Shown here: piece after piece, positions 8,915 to 17,810 of the stretch
How the letters are laid out: the number at the start of each line of letters is the position of its first letter
Position numbering within the stretch: position 1 is the stretch's first letter
DNA from: Saprospiraceae bacterium
GTDB taxonomy: Bacteria; Bacteroidota; Bacteroidia; Chitinophagales; Saprospiraceae
Length of the DNA stretch: 51,738 nt
Direction of reading: 5' to 3'
NCBI GenBank assembly: GCA_029251525.1
Contig: JAQXDE010000023.1
Span: forward strand, 1 to 51,738
Notes under the pieces: generated by a model
What the model was told of the DNA's origin: nothing
The model's input: only the letters and a program-made list of their open reading frames with translations
Database searches by the model: none
Position numbers and translations under genes: made by a program

Positions 8915-11900
8915 ATGAAAAAAAATTCACTAATATTAGTACTATTCTTTTGCGCTTTAGGGACAATGATGGCGCAAAGGTCAATTACTGGTAATGTTAC
9001 TGATGAGACAGGAGAAGCTCTTATCGGTGCAAGTATCATTGTTAAAGGAACTGTAAGTTCAGGAACAACTACAGATATTGATGGCGCATTTGCATTGGAA
9101 GTTCCAGCAGGAAGTGAAGTTCTTATATTTTCTTACACAGGCTACACTACAAAAGAAGTTACTTTAAGTGTTTCGAATGTGGTAAACGTTGTACTCGTAG
9201 AGGGACTTGTTCTTCAAGAGGCAGTAGTTACAGCTTTGGGAGTTGAACGAAGTGAAAAAGCATTAGGATATGCAGTTCAAGAAGTAGATGGAACTGACAT
9301 TTCAAGATCAGGAGCTAGTAATCCTGTAGATGCATTGGTTGGAAAAGCAGCCGGTGTTCAGGTAACAAGAGCATCTGGATCAGCAGGTGGTGGTTCTCGA
9401 ATTTTGATTCGAGGAGTAAGTTCTATGGTTGGGGCTAACCAACCATTAATTGTAATTGATGGGGTAAGAACAAACAATGAGACACTTTTATCTCAAGGAG
9501 CAACATCAGGTACAGCATCCTCGAACAGGTTGATGGATTTGAATCCTGATGATATTGAAACAATCAGTGTATTGAAAGGAGCTGCTGCGACGGCACTTTA
9601 TGGTACAGCAGGTTCTACAGGTGTTGTTTTAATTACAACTAAAAAAGGATCTAAAAAAAGCCAATTTGATATCAATGTAAGTCAATCGCTTGCATTTGAT
9701 AATCTTACCTCAATGATTGATTTGCAAAATGTATATGCGCAAGGAAGTGGAGGTAATTATAGAGATCCTAGTACAGGTGCTTCTGGTTCATGGGGACCAC
9801 AAATATCAGAATTGGAGTATGCAACTGATCAAACTCACCCAAATGCACCTACATCTTCAAAAGCATTTGATGCATCAGGTGCATACAATTTTGATAAAAA
9901 TGGATTCTTAGTACCAAAAGGAACAGGAAATGGAAATGCTGCTAATGTTTATAACAACGTAGATCCATTCTTTAAAACAGCTGTATCTAATACGACTTCA
10001 ATTGCTATGTCAGGAGGAGGAGAAACAGCTACATTTAGACTTTCTGCCTCTAACCTAACATCAGATGGTGTTGTGACTAATAACACTTACGACCGTAAAA
10101 CAGTTAAATTAGCTTCTACGATTAATCCATTTGATGGATTTACAATTTCTGGTTCAGTTAATTATACTAAATCGGACTATCAAAGAGTGCAACAAGGATC
10201 TAACACTTCAGGTTTATTGTTAGGTATGTTAAGGACTCCAGTTTCATTTGATAATGCTAATGGATTTGATGCTTTAGATGCATTTGATGAAGTAAGTGCT
10301 TATCAATTTCCTAACTCAACTCAGAGAAATTATCGTGGTGGTGGTGGTTATGATAATCCATATTGGATTACCAACAATGCCTTAGGCTATGAAGAGGTTA
10401 ACAGAACATTTGGTAATACAAAGTTTGATTATAAAGTTAACAACTGGTTAGGTTTCGGTTTGAATATCGGTTATGATATTACAAGTGATAGTAGAAAACA
10501 AGTATTTGAAATTGGATCTAGAACTAATGCTAGTGGAGCAATTTCTCATGATGAATTTAATACTAAACAGTTTGATACCTATTTCAATATTTTAGGTAGT
10601 GGAGATATTTCTGAATCATTTTCTCTTAATTATGTAGCTGGAGTTAATGTATTCTCATTTAATAACCACCAAACTACTGTAGATGCTACGGGTTTAGTAT
10701 TTCCGGGTTTCTTGGATATAAGTAACTCAACTAGTTTATCTTCATTTGAAAATGAGACAAGATTTAGATCTGTTGGATTTTTCGGACAAGTGGAAGGTAA
10801 TTATGATAACATGCTTTACTTAACAGTAAGTGCAAGACAAGATTATGATTCTAGGTTAGGAGATCCAACAAATTTCGATCTTTCTAAAACTGGATTCTTC
10901 TATCCTTCTGCATCTGTTGCATTTGTATTTTCTGAATTAATGAATACTACAAATTCTAGTGCATTTTCTTTCGGGAAATTGAGATTATCTTTTGCACAAG
11001 TAGGTGCTCCACCGCCAAATGCATATTCAACTCAATCTGTATTTGTTTCTCCATCAATTGGAGATGGATGGGGTGATAATATTACATTCCCTATCAGTGG
11101 GGTGTCAGGATTTGACCAATCTTCACTATTGGGTAATAATGAATTGACTCCTGAGCTTTCTACAACTTTGGAAGCTGGTTTGGATCTAAGATTCTTTAAT
11201 GGGAAACTTGGATTAGATGTAACTGCATATCAAAGAAAAACAAAAGATGCAATTCTTAATGCATCTTTGACTCCTTCTACTGGATATACAAATGTTTGGT
11301 TAAATTCAGGAGAAATGACTTCTACAGGTGTTGAGATTACATTAAATGCAACTCCTATACAAACTAGAGATTTTTCTTGGAATACTCAACTTAACTTCAC
11401 AAAATCAAAAAGTGTAGTTGATAAATTAGCTCCAGGTATTGAAAGATTATTTTTAGCAGGATTTAATAGTGCAGGTTCATACTTAGTTGAAGGAAATGAA
11501 TATGGAGCTATTTTCGGTGGAGCTTACTTAAGAGCAGAAGCAGGAACAGCTACTGATACAGATTTGAATATTCCTGGAGGAGCAGTGGTAATTAATGATG
11601 ATCCAAACTCAAATGAGTATGGATATCAAGCAGTAGATCCTTCACAAAGAGCAATTGGAAATCCTAATCCTGATTTTATTTTAGGATGGAATAATACATT
11701 GAATTATAAAAGATTCTCTTTGAACTTCTTGTTAGATTGGAGAGAAGGTGGTGATTTGTGGAATGGTACAGCTTGGGCTTTGTCTTTCTTTGGTAGATCA
11801 CAATTAACTGCTGATACTAGAGAAGAGGCTCCTACTCCAATTGAAGGAGTATTACAATCAGATGGTTCAGTTAATACTATTCCTGTTGTGAGAGATCAAA

Positions 11901-12190
11901 GTTATTGGACTTCTTCCCTTGGTGGATTCGGAGCTGTTGGAGAACAATTTGTTCAAGATGGTGGATGGATCAGATTAAGAGAACTAGGTCTTTCTTACAG
12001 ATTCCCTGCATTTAAGATGGTAAAAGGTGGTTCTTTTGGAATTTCTGGAAGAAACCTTTGGTATAAATCTGACTATGATGGAATTGATCCTGAAACAAGT
12101 TTAACTGGTGCTGGAAATGGACAAGGATTTGATTATTTCAATATGCCTGGTACAAGAACGGTAATCTTCAAACTTTCATTAAACTTCTAA
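8915..12190 (+). CDS. SusC/RagA-family TonB-dependent outer-membrane receptor
   Basis: This 1091-residue receptor imports large ligands, typically oligosaccharides or peptides, through the outer membrane using TonB energy together with a SusD lipoprotein. Visible parts in order: signal peptide (MKKNSLILVLFFCALGTMMAQ); a carboxypeptidase-regulatory-like domain (ITGNVTDETGEALIGASI, about residues 22-100); the plug domain with IRGVSSM, PLIVIDGVRTNN and the SusC hallmark DIETISVLKGAAATALYGT (about 110-245); then a long barrel ending in an aromatic residue (TVIFKLSLNF). Only 12 bp separate it from the SusD gene, so the two are co-transcribed. No sigma/anti-sigma pair or hybrid two-component regulator adjoins it. 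The transported ligand cannot be read from the sequence. Confidence 0.96.
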   Translation: MKKNSLILVLFFCALGTMMAQRSITGNVTDETGEALIGASIIVKGTVSSGTTTDIDGAFALEVPAGSEVLIFSYTGYTTKEVTLSVSNVVNVVLVEGLVLQEAVVTALGVERSEKALGYAVQEVDGTDISRSGASNPVDALVGKAAGVQVTRASGSAGGGSRILIRGVSSMVGANQPLIVIDGVRTNNETLLSQGATSGTASSNRLMDLNPDDIETISVLKGAAATALYGTAGSTGVVLITTKKGSKKSQFDINVSQSLAFDNLTSMIDLQNVYAQGSGGNYRDPSTGASGSWGPQISELEYATDQTHPNAPTSSKAFDASGAYNFDKNGFLVPKGTGNGNAANVYNNVDPFFKTAVSNTTSIAMSGGGETATFRLSASNLTSDGVVTNNTYDRKTVKLASTINPFDGFTISGSVNYTKSDYQRVQQGSNTSGLLLGMLRTPVSFDNANGFDALDAFDEVSAYQFPNSTQRNYRGGGGYDNPYWITNNALGYEEVNRTFGNTKFDYKVNNWLGFGLNIGYDITSDSRKQVFEIGSRTNASGAISHDEFNTKQFDTYFNILGSGDISESFSLNYVAGVNVFSFNNHQTTVDATGLVFPGFLDISNSTSLSSFENETRFRSVGFFGQVEGNYDNMLYLTVSARQDYDSRLGDPTNFDLSKTGFFYPSASVAFVFSELMNTTNSSAFSFGKLRLSFAQVGAPPPNAYSTQSVFVSPSIGDGWGDNITFPISGVSGFDQSSLLGNNELTPELSTTLEAGLDLRFFNGKLGLDVTAYQRKTKDAILNASLTPSTGYTNVWLNSGEMTSTGVEITLNATPIQTRDFSWNTQLNFTKSKSVVDKLAPGIERLFLAGFNSAGSYLVEGNEYGAIFGGAYLRAEAGTATDTDLNIPGGAVVINDDPNSNEYGYQAVDPSQRAIGNPNPDFILGWNNTLNYKRFSLNFLLDWREGGDLWNGTAWALSFFGRSQLTADTREEAPTPIEGVLQSDGSVNTIPVVRDQSYWTSSLGGFGAVGEQFVQDGGWIRLRELGLSYRFPAFKMVKGGSFGISGRNLWYKSDYDGIDPETSLTGAGNGQGFDYFNMPGTRTVIFKLSLNF

Positions 12191-12202
12191 AATTGAATAA
12201 AT

Positions 12203-13525
12203 ATGAAATTATATATAAAATATTTTCTAGTAATTTTCCTTACAACATCTTTTTTAAGTTGTGAGAAATTTATCGGAGGCGAATTTAATGCCGATCCGAA
12301 TAACCCAGCTACGGTTCCTGTATCTGCTCAGATTCCTGCAATTCAAATTGCATTGTCAGATGTGTATGGAGGAGACTTCTCCAGGTTTGGAAGTATGATG
12401 TCTCAACAAGTTGAGGGAGTTGCCCGGCAATGGGTTGCTTTTAATCAATACACAGGTTTAACACCTAATAGATTTGATGATGCATGGCAAAATATTTATG
12501 AAAATATATTGAATGAAATTCAAATTGCCAAAGCTTCTTCTTCTGAAGATGGATTCAATCATTACTTAGGGATGCTTCAAATTATTGAGGGTTATACCTT
12601 GATGATTGCTACTGATGTATGGGATGACATGCCATACGATGATGCATTTAAAGGCTTAGGTTCTACTAATCCAACTTATAATACTCAAGCTGATATTTAC
12701 AGTAAGATTTATCAGTTATTAGATGATGGAATTGCATTAATGGAAGGGCCATCAGGTTCTGTTGCTCCTGGAGGTGAAGATGTATTTTTTGGAGGTGATG
12801 TAAATGCCTGGATTAATGCTGCACGTGCAACTAAATCAAGAGGATTATTACATCAGAAAGATTATGCTGGAGCAGCAGCTGAAGCAGCGGCTTCATTTGC
12901 GTCTGCTGATGATAACTGGGGGTTTCAATATCCTGATGCAAACTCTGCTGGTAATTGGTTCCGTTTTAACAGAGATAGAGAAGGTGATATCGAGTTTCAC
13001 CCAACTATGCGAGCTATTATGACGGGATTAAACGATACGGATAGATTGTCTATTATGGATCAAACTTTTAACGCCGGAGATCATCCGTATATGGTTGCTG
13101 ATTTCTTTCAAGAAATGATCACATATAGAGAGATGCAGTTTATTATTGCTGAAGCTGATGTAAGAGCCAATGCTGGTATGACGCAAGCTGGCTATGATGC
13201 TATGTTGAATGGTATCAAAGCATCTTTTGTTCGACTTGGTTTAGGTGATACGGAGTATGATGCATATATTGCTAATGGTTCAGTTCCTGCATTAGGAAGT
13301 GTAACATTGGAAGATGTTATGACTCAAAAGTATATTGCTATGTTTGTACAACCAGAAGTTTACAGTGATTGGAGAAGAACAGGAATTCCTGCTTTAACTC
13401 CAGTTTCGGGAAGTGCTGTTCCGGTAAGATGGCATTATTCTTCTGACGAGTATTTATTTAACTCTAATGCTCCTGATGAAACTACGTTGAGTATTTATAC
13501 TGATAGAGTAGGTTGGAATCAATAA
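12203..13525 (+). CDS. SusD/RagB-family outer-membrane lipoprotein, copy 1
   Basis: SusD proteins form the surface lid of the SusC channel and capture ligand. This 440-residue product starts with a lipoprotein signal (MKLYIKYFLVIFLTTSFLSC) with the lipobox cysteine followed by EKFIGGEFNADPNNP. That start, and motifs such as TDVWDDMPYDDAF, EFHPTMRAIM and FIIAEADVRA, point to the SusD-like_2 type rather than classical SusD. It lies 12 bp after SusC. A strong terminator follows the gene, so this is probably the main end of the operon. Confidence 0.93.
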   Translation: MKLYIKYFLVIFLTTSFLSCEKFIGGEFNADPNNPATVPVSAQIPAIQIALSDVYGGDFSRFGSMMSQQVEGVARQWVAFNQYTGLTPNRFDDAWQNIYENILNEIQIAKASSSEDGFNHYLGMLQIIEGYTLMIATDVWDDMPYDDAFKGLGSTNPTYNTQADIYSKIYQLLDDGIALMEGPSGSVAPGGEDVFFGGDVNAWINAARATKSRGLLHQKDYAGAAAEAAASFASADDNWGFQYPDANSAGNWFRFNRDREGDIEFHPTMRAIMTGLNDTDRLSIMDQTFNAGDHPYMVADFFQEMITYREMQFIIAEADVRANAGMTQAGYDAMLNGIKASFVRLGLGDTEYDAYIANGSVPALGSVTLEDVMTQKYIAMFVQPEVYSDWRRTGIPALTPVSGSAVPVRWHYSSDEYLFNSNAPDETTLSIYTDRVGWNQ

Positions 13526-13577
13526 GATTTTAATCTTAGTTTATCTAAATAAGTGACCTTTTTTGGTTACATAAATT

Positions 13578-13614
13578 ACCTCTCTTAGCTTTGATTAGTT
13601 AAGAGAGGTTTTTT
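13578..13614 (+). terminator. Intrinsic terminator abutting the second SusD start codon
   Basis: ACCTCTCTTA (13578-13587) pairs perfectly with TAAGAGAGGT (13600-13609) around a 12-base loop and is followed at once by a T run ending at 13614. The ATG of the next gene is at 13616. It looks like a textbook terminator for SusC-SusD, but its placement means the downstream gene would need read-through or its own transcript. Confidence 0.75.
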
Positions 13615-13615
13615 C

Positions 13616-14947
13616 ATGTTTAAAAAAAATTATATTTTGAGTAAGTCTATTTTAATATTTGTTATTGCAATTTGTTTTGTGAGTTGTGAAAAATTTATTG
13701 GAGGAGATTTAAATAGTGATCCAAATAAACCCAAAGTCCTTCCTATTAGTGCTCAAATGCCTGCTATTCAATTGTCTTTAGTTGATGTGTATGGTGGACA
13801 GTTTTCAAGATTTAATTGTATGTTAACTCAACACGTAGAAGGAGTAGCGAGACAATGTTCCTCAAATAATCAGTATTCAGGATTGAAACCTTTTGTATTT
13901 AATTCTGTTTGGGAAATTATATATGAAAAGGTTTTAAATGAATTACAAATTGCAAAATCGACTGCATTTTCTAGTGGTTTGAATCATTATCTTGGAATAT
14001 TAAAAATAATGGAAGCTTATACTTTGATGATTTCTACTGATGTATGGGATGACATGCCATATAAAGAAGCCTTTCAAGGAATAGATTTTTTGAACCCAAA
14101 ATATGATTCTCAAGTAGAAATTTATGGAAATATTTATAAATTTTTGGAGGATGGTATTACATTGTTAGAAGGTGTAACTGGTTCAATTGCACCTGGAATT
14201 GATGATATATTCAACGAGGGTGATATTTCAAAGTGGATCAAGGCTGCACATGCTATTAAAGCAAGAGGTTATTTGCATCAAAAAAATTATCAAGGTGCCA
14301 TGAATGAAGCATTGGCTTCTTTTGAATCAGCTGATGATAACTTAAATTATCAATATCCAAATGCAAATTCTGGCGCTAATTGGTACCGTTTTAATCGCGA
14401 TCGGACGGGAGATATTGAATTTCATCCTGTAATGCGAACAATTATGAAAGAATTGGATGATACACTTAGAATGGAAATGTTAGATGTTACATTTAATGAG
14501 GATCATCCCTACTTAGTAGCAAATTTTAATGAAGATTTAATATCATATCGAGAGACTCAATTTATTATTGCAGAGGCGAATTTTAGACTAAATGCTGGAG
14601 GAACATCTGTAGGGTATGATGCTATGTTAAATGGAATTCGAGCTTCCTTTTTTAAGTTTGGGCTGAGTGAAGTGGAATATTTATCTTTTATTAATTCCGG
14701 TATTATTCCATCTGTTGATAACTTGACGTTGGAGGATATAATGATTCAAAAACATATAGCTATGTTTTTACAGCCAGAATCATACAGTGATTATAGGAGG
14801 ACCGGATTGCCAACTTTATTGCCTGTTTCTGGTTCTAATATTCCAGTAAGATGGAATTACTCAGCAAATGAGTATCAATTTAACTCTAGTGCTCCTTCTG
14901 CATCATCAGTTGATATTTATCTAGATAAAGTTGACTGGAATCAATAA
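13616..14947 (+). CDS. SusD/RagB-family outer-membrane lipoprotein, copy 2
   Basis: The 443-residue product aligns along its whole length with the SusD gene just upstream: VSCEKFIGGDLNSDPNKP, STDVWDDMPYKEAF, IEFHPVMRTIM, FIIAEANFRLNAGGTS and the ending DKVDWNQ all have close counterparts. It therefore arose by tandem duplication. A lipoprotein signal is present (MFKKNYILSKSILIFVIAICFVSC). By eye its codons are richer in A and T than copy 1. The ATG lies one base after the T run of a terminator, leaving no room for a ribosome-binding site outside the hairpin; no other in-frame start upstream of the signal peptide exists. It may provide an alternative lid for the same SusC, or be weakly expressed. 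Confidence 0.9.
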   Translation: MFKKNYILSKSILIFVIAICFVSCEKFIGGDLNSDPNKPKVLPISAQMPAIQLSLVDVYGGQFSRFNCMLTQHVEGVARQCSSNNQYSGLKPFVFNSVWEIIYEKVLNELQIAKSTAFSSGLNHYLGILKIMEAYTLMISTDVWDDMPYKEAFQGIDFLNPKYDSQVEIYGNIYKFLEDGITLLEGVTGSIAPGIDDIFNEGDISKWIKAAHAIKARGYLHQKNYQGAMNEALASFESADDNLNYQYPNANSGANWYRFNRDRTGDIEFHPVMRTIMKELDDTLRMEMLDVTFNEDHPYLVANFNEDLISYRETQFIIAEANFRLNAGGTSVGYDAMLNGIRASFFKFGLSEVEYLSFINSGIIPSVDNLTLEDIMIQKHIAMFLQPESYSDYRRTGLPTLLPVSGSNIPVRWNYSANEYQFNSSAPSASSVDIYLDKVDWNQ

Positions 14948-14983
14948 TAAAATTGTACAGATTAGTAACCATAATTTTTTTTT

Positions 14984-16186
14984 ATGAAACTTAAATTTTT
15001 TCTTCCTTTTATTTTCTTGTTTTTTTATTTGCTCGGTTATAGTCAGTCAGGTGGAGGTGGATTGATTTTGCCTTATGAAGTAGGTGATAAACGCAAAGGA
15101 ATAGGGAATCAAGAACAAATTTCGTTTATTTCGTATCCTTACGATGGAGCAAAAATAGATTTGCGAGATTACAAAAAAAGAACTCCTCAACTTAAAATTC
15201 CAGACTTCATAACAATTATTCCTCCGGATTTAGTTTCTTATGATAATATGACGGTTCTGATTGGTTGGATAAAAGCAAATGGTAAGAATGAAGAATCTTT
15301 GATTATTTGGTTAGCGGATAATTACTATACAAACGAGGTCACTTTTTATTTAGATAAAAGATTAACCAGAAATTTTCTTAAAGATGCTGAATTAAAAAGA
15401 ATAAATTCTTTCGATAAACCAGTTAAGGTTATTATTAAATCTAATAATAATAGTCAAGAATTATGGTTAAGTGTCCCTAAAAAAGTAGCGAGATCTATAA
15501 AATTAAATAAAAGTAAATCTGAGATAATAAACCAGTTTTCTGTAGGGTTTTTAGCAGGCGTTGGCTTTGGTCAGTTGACTTATGTTTATGATAATTTAGA
15601 TAAAGGTTTCCCTACTTGGTATAGTGTGAATTATACGGAAAAGAATCTTGGATTGTCAATCTCCTATAATACTTCGCATCTTCGATTTTCGTTGAATGGA
15701 TTGTATCAAAATGTATTTTATTATACGTCTTATTTAAACGTACAATTTGACGAGCCAGAGAGAAGGTTTAGTCCAAGTATAGGTAAGTTTATTATCATTG
15801 ATAATGTTCAAGTTGAGAATAATCTTGATCGACATCCTACTCATCATTTTCAATATTCAGCTACCATAGCAGCTCGCTTATTTTTACTTAAAGGTGTAGA
15901 AGTCCAACCATTAATTACTGTTGGGCAAACAGTGTACTCACCAGGTATTTATGAAGGAGATCGATATGAAGAATCACAACAATTTAGATTACTACCAAAT
16001 ACTTTTTTTGAAACAGGGATGCGTTTTGAGTTTATAAGTGGTCAGCAGAAATCAATTTTTATTGATGTGATTTATAATAGAAGTCAATGGAAGCCAAAAG
16101 GATTTTTTGAATCAGTCCCTTTCGAAAATTTAGAGGTAGAGAATTCAACTTGGAAAATAACCTTTGGTTATAGGTTTGGATTTTAA
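14984..16186 (+). CDS. Putative outer-membrane protein downstream of SusC/SusD
   Basis: I do not recognise a named family. The 400-residue product has a signal peptide (MKLKFFLPFIFLFFYLLGYSQ) followed by SGGGG. The N-terminal half (to about residue 180) looks like a soluble, mixed domain. The C-terminal half has alternating polar and aromatic segments (LGLSISYN, LRFSLNGLYQN, FQYSATIAARLF) and ends TWKITFGYRFGF with a terminal phenylalanine, as outer-membrane barrels do. It follows the second SusD by 36 bp in the same direction, so it is probably co-transcribed with it. A structural or accessory role at the outer membrane is inference. Confidence 0.75.
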   Translation: MKLKFFLPFIFLFFYLLGYSQSGGGGLILPYEVGDKRKGIGNQEQISFISYPYDGAKIDLRDYKKRTPQLKIPDFITIIPPDLVSYDNMTVLIGWIKANGKNEESLIIWLADNYYTNEVTFYLDKRLTRNFLKDAELKRINSFDKPVKVIIKSNNNSQELWLSVPKKVARSIKLNKSKSEIINQFSVGFLAGVGFGQLTYVYDNLDKGFPTWYSVNYTEKNLGLSISYNTSHLRFSLNGLYQNVFYYTSYLNVQFDEPERRFSPSIGKFIIIDNVQVENNLDRHPTHHFQYSATIAARLFLLKGVEVQPLITVGQTVYSPGIYEGDRYEESQQFRLLPNTFFETGMRFEFISGQQKSIFIDVIYNRSQWKPKGFFESVPFENLEVENSTWKITFGYRFGF

Positions 16187-16290
16187 AATAATTTTCTTTT
16201 CCCAAATATGTTTAAGTTAACAAAAAAATAAAGGCATATTTTTTACCAGCAAAATATTATGTTTTTATTTTAAAAGAATAAATAAGCTTT

Positions 16291-17265
16291 TTATTCTTTA
16301 CTTTTCCCAACTACCTCATCTTGAAAATATCGAATTGCATTTTCCATCATCCAATTAAATTTTGGATTTGAAGGAGGTGTATCCCTAACACCATGCTTTT
16401 GTTTAAGATCAAGTGTAATTGGCTTTTTTAAAACTAACTGAGAGTGAGCGATGTTTTCAGAAATTAAAAATGTAAAACCCCTTTGGACATGAGTGGACAT
16501 AAAAGTTTGGATACCTCCAAAACTTACCCGAGTATCATGAACGGAGTGTGCAATGAAAACAGGTTGATCAATTTTTTTATCAGTCAATCGTTTCCAGGTT
16601 TCATCAATCAATCTAACTACTTCTAATCCAGCAGCATTATTAATATAAGGGTATCTATAAGGGTTTGAACCAATCGATTTTAATTCTCCATCTGTATATC
16701 GAGCTATAGTATGAGCGAATGGAAAATAATTTGAACCATGTGCCATGTAACCTAAATCCAATGCAGCAGAAAAAAAGAAGAGGCCACCAGAAATTAATTT
16801 TGGATCTCGCAGAGCTTTATTTAAACTCAAACAAGCTCCAGTTGAAAATCCTCCTAGGGAAATTCTTTTTCCCAAAGTTTTGGAAACGCTTACAGCCATA
16901 TCAAGTTCCTTGCTCCATTTCCTTTTGAGTTTTTCCTCTTCCATCTTTACTCCAATCTTTACTAGCCCGTGTCCTGGCAAAAGTATAAGAATCACATTGC
17001 AACCTGCTTTGAAAAATTTTCGACCAATATCTTTTACATAATAAGGAGAGTCCGAAAGGCCATGAGTGAGTATGATTACATCTGGTGTAGTTTTTCCATG
17101 ATAAAAAATTCTAGGATGATTTCCTTTCTTTAAAGCAGGTGAAAGGAAATCGATGGTTTGCTCAGTTCCACTTTTTTGTTCGGAGAAAGACAGGTTGATT
17201 TTACCTAATCTTTTTTTGTAATGTTCAACCAAGGAAACAATTTCGGGAGATGATTTTTTTAACAT
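16291..17265 (-). CDS. Alpha/beta-hydrolase fold protein
   Basis: This 324-residue protein is probably a serine esterase or lipase-like hydrolase. It has VIILTHGLSDSPYYV (oxyanion region), the nucleophile elbow ISLGGFSTGACLSL with S141, a likely acid in HSVHDTRVSF and the catalytic histidine in ENIAHSQLV. No signal peptide is visible, so it is likely cytoplasmic. The family is too broad to name a substrate. It is convergent with the putative outer-membrane gene at 14984 and stands alone, with a 545 bp spacer upstream. Confidence 0.85.
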   Translation of the reverse strand: MLKKSSPEIVSLVEHYKKRLGKINLSFSEQKSGTEQTIDFLSPALKKGNHPRIFYHGKTTPDVIILTHGLSDSPYYVKDIGRKFFKAGCNVILILLPGHGLVKIGVKMEEEKLKRKWSKELDMAVSVSKTLGKRISLGGFSTGACLSLNKALRDPKLISGGLFFFSAALDLGYMAHGSNYFPFAHTIARYTDGELKSIGSNPYRYPYINNAAGLEVVRLIDETWKRLTDKKIDQPVFIAHSVHDTRVSFGGIQTFMSTHVQRGFTFLISENIAHSQLVLKKPITLDLKQKHGVRDTPPSNPKFNWMMENAIRYFQDEVVGKSKE

Positions 17266-17810
17266 TATTGGTGATTCATACTGGTTTAGAAAAATGTAAA
17301 TTTATTCTTTTTTTAAACACGTAAAAAAGAAGTCTTTTCAATTATTTTTTTTGTAATTCTTAAAATGATACTATTTTTTACAATCTATAAAATCCTATTT
17401 ATTAGTAATAGGAAGTCTTTCTGTTTTTATTTCTTTTTACTTTGAAACTTGATGATTAATTTTTAGATAGGAATATTTAATGTAACTCTTATCCAATTTA
17501 ATTTATCAGTTTTAAAAAATGAAGCAAAGTTTGATTCGATATTCAAGTAATAAATATAGAAATCATTAGTACCATTAATATCAATATCTACAACTGTATT
17601 TTCATTCTAATCTGACAGTCATTAGTCCTTTGGTTTAGTTACACTTGAAAGCTATAAGTAATCTTTTTTTAAGCTAGAAATGTTAATCGGTAATTAATTG
17701 GATATGCTTTTTTGTTTAAATAGCTATCTATGTAATAACTTATTTTTATTGGCAAATATTATTCTATTAGTCTTGATAGAATGGAAAATATTAATTGAGA
17801 TAAGGTAGTT
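17266..17810. other. 545 bp spacer between two minus-strand genes
   Basis: Nothing firm is visible. A minus-strand open stretch 17463-17606 contains VVDIDINGTNDFYIYYLN, reminiscent of secreted Bacteroidota proteins with D-x-D-x-N-G-x-x-D repeats, but it has no start and is short enough to be chance. Confidence 0.4.

Noticed and set aside
17463-17606. Minus-strand frame with VDIDINGTNDF
   Set aside because: The resemblance to secreted-protein repeats is short, there is no start codon, and the length is not significant.
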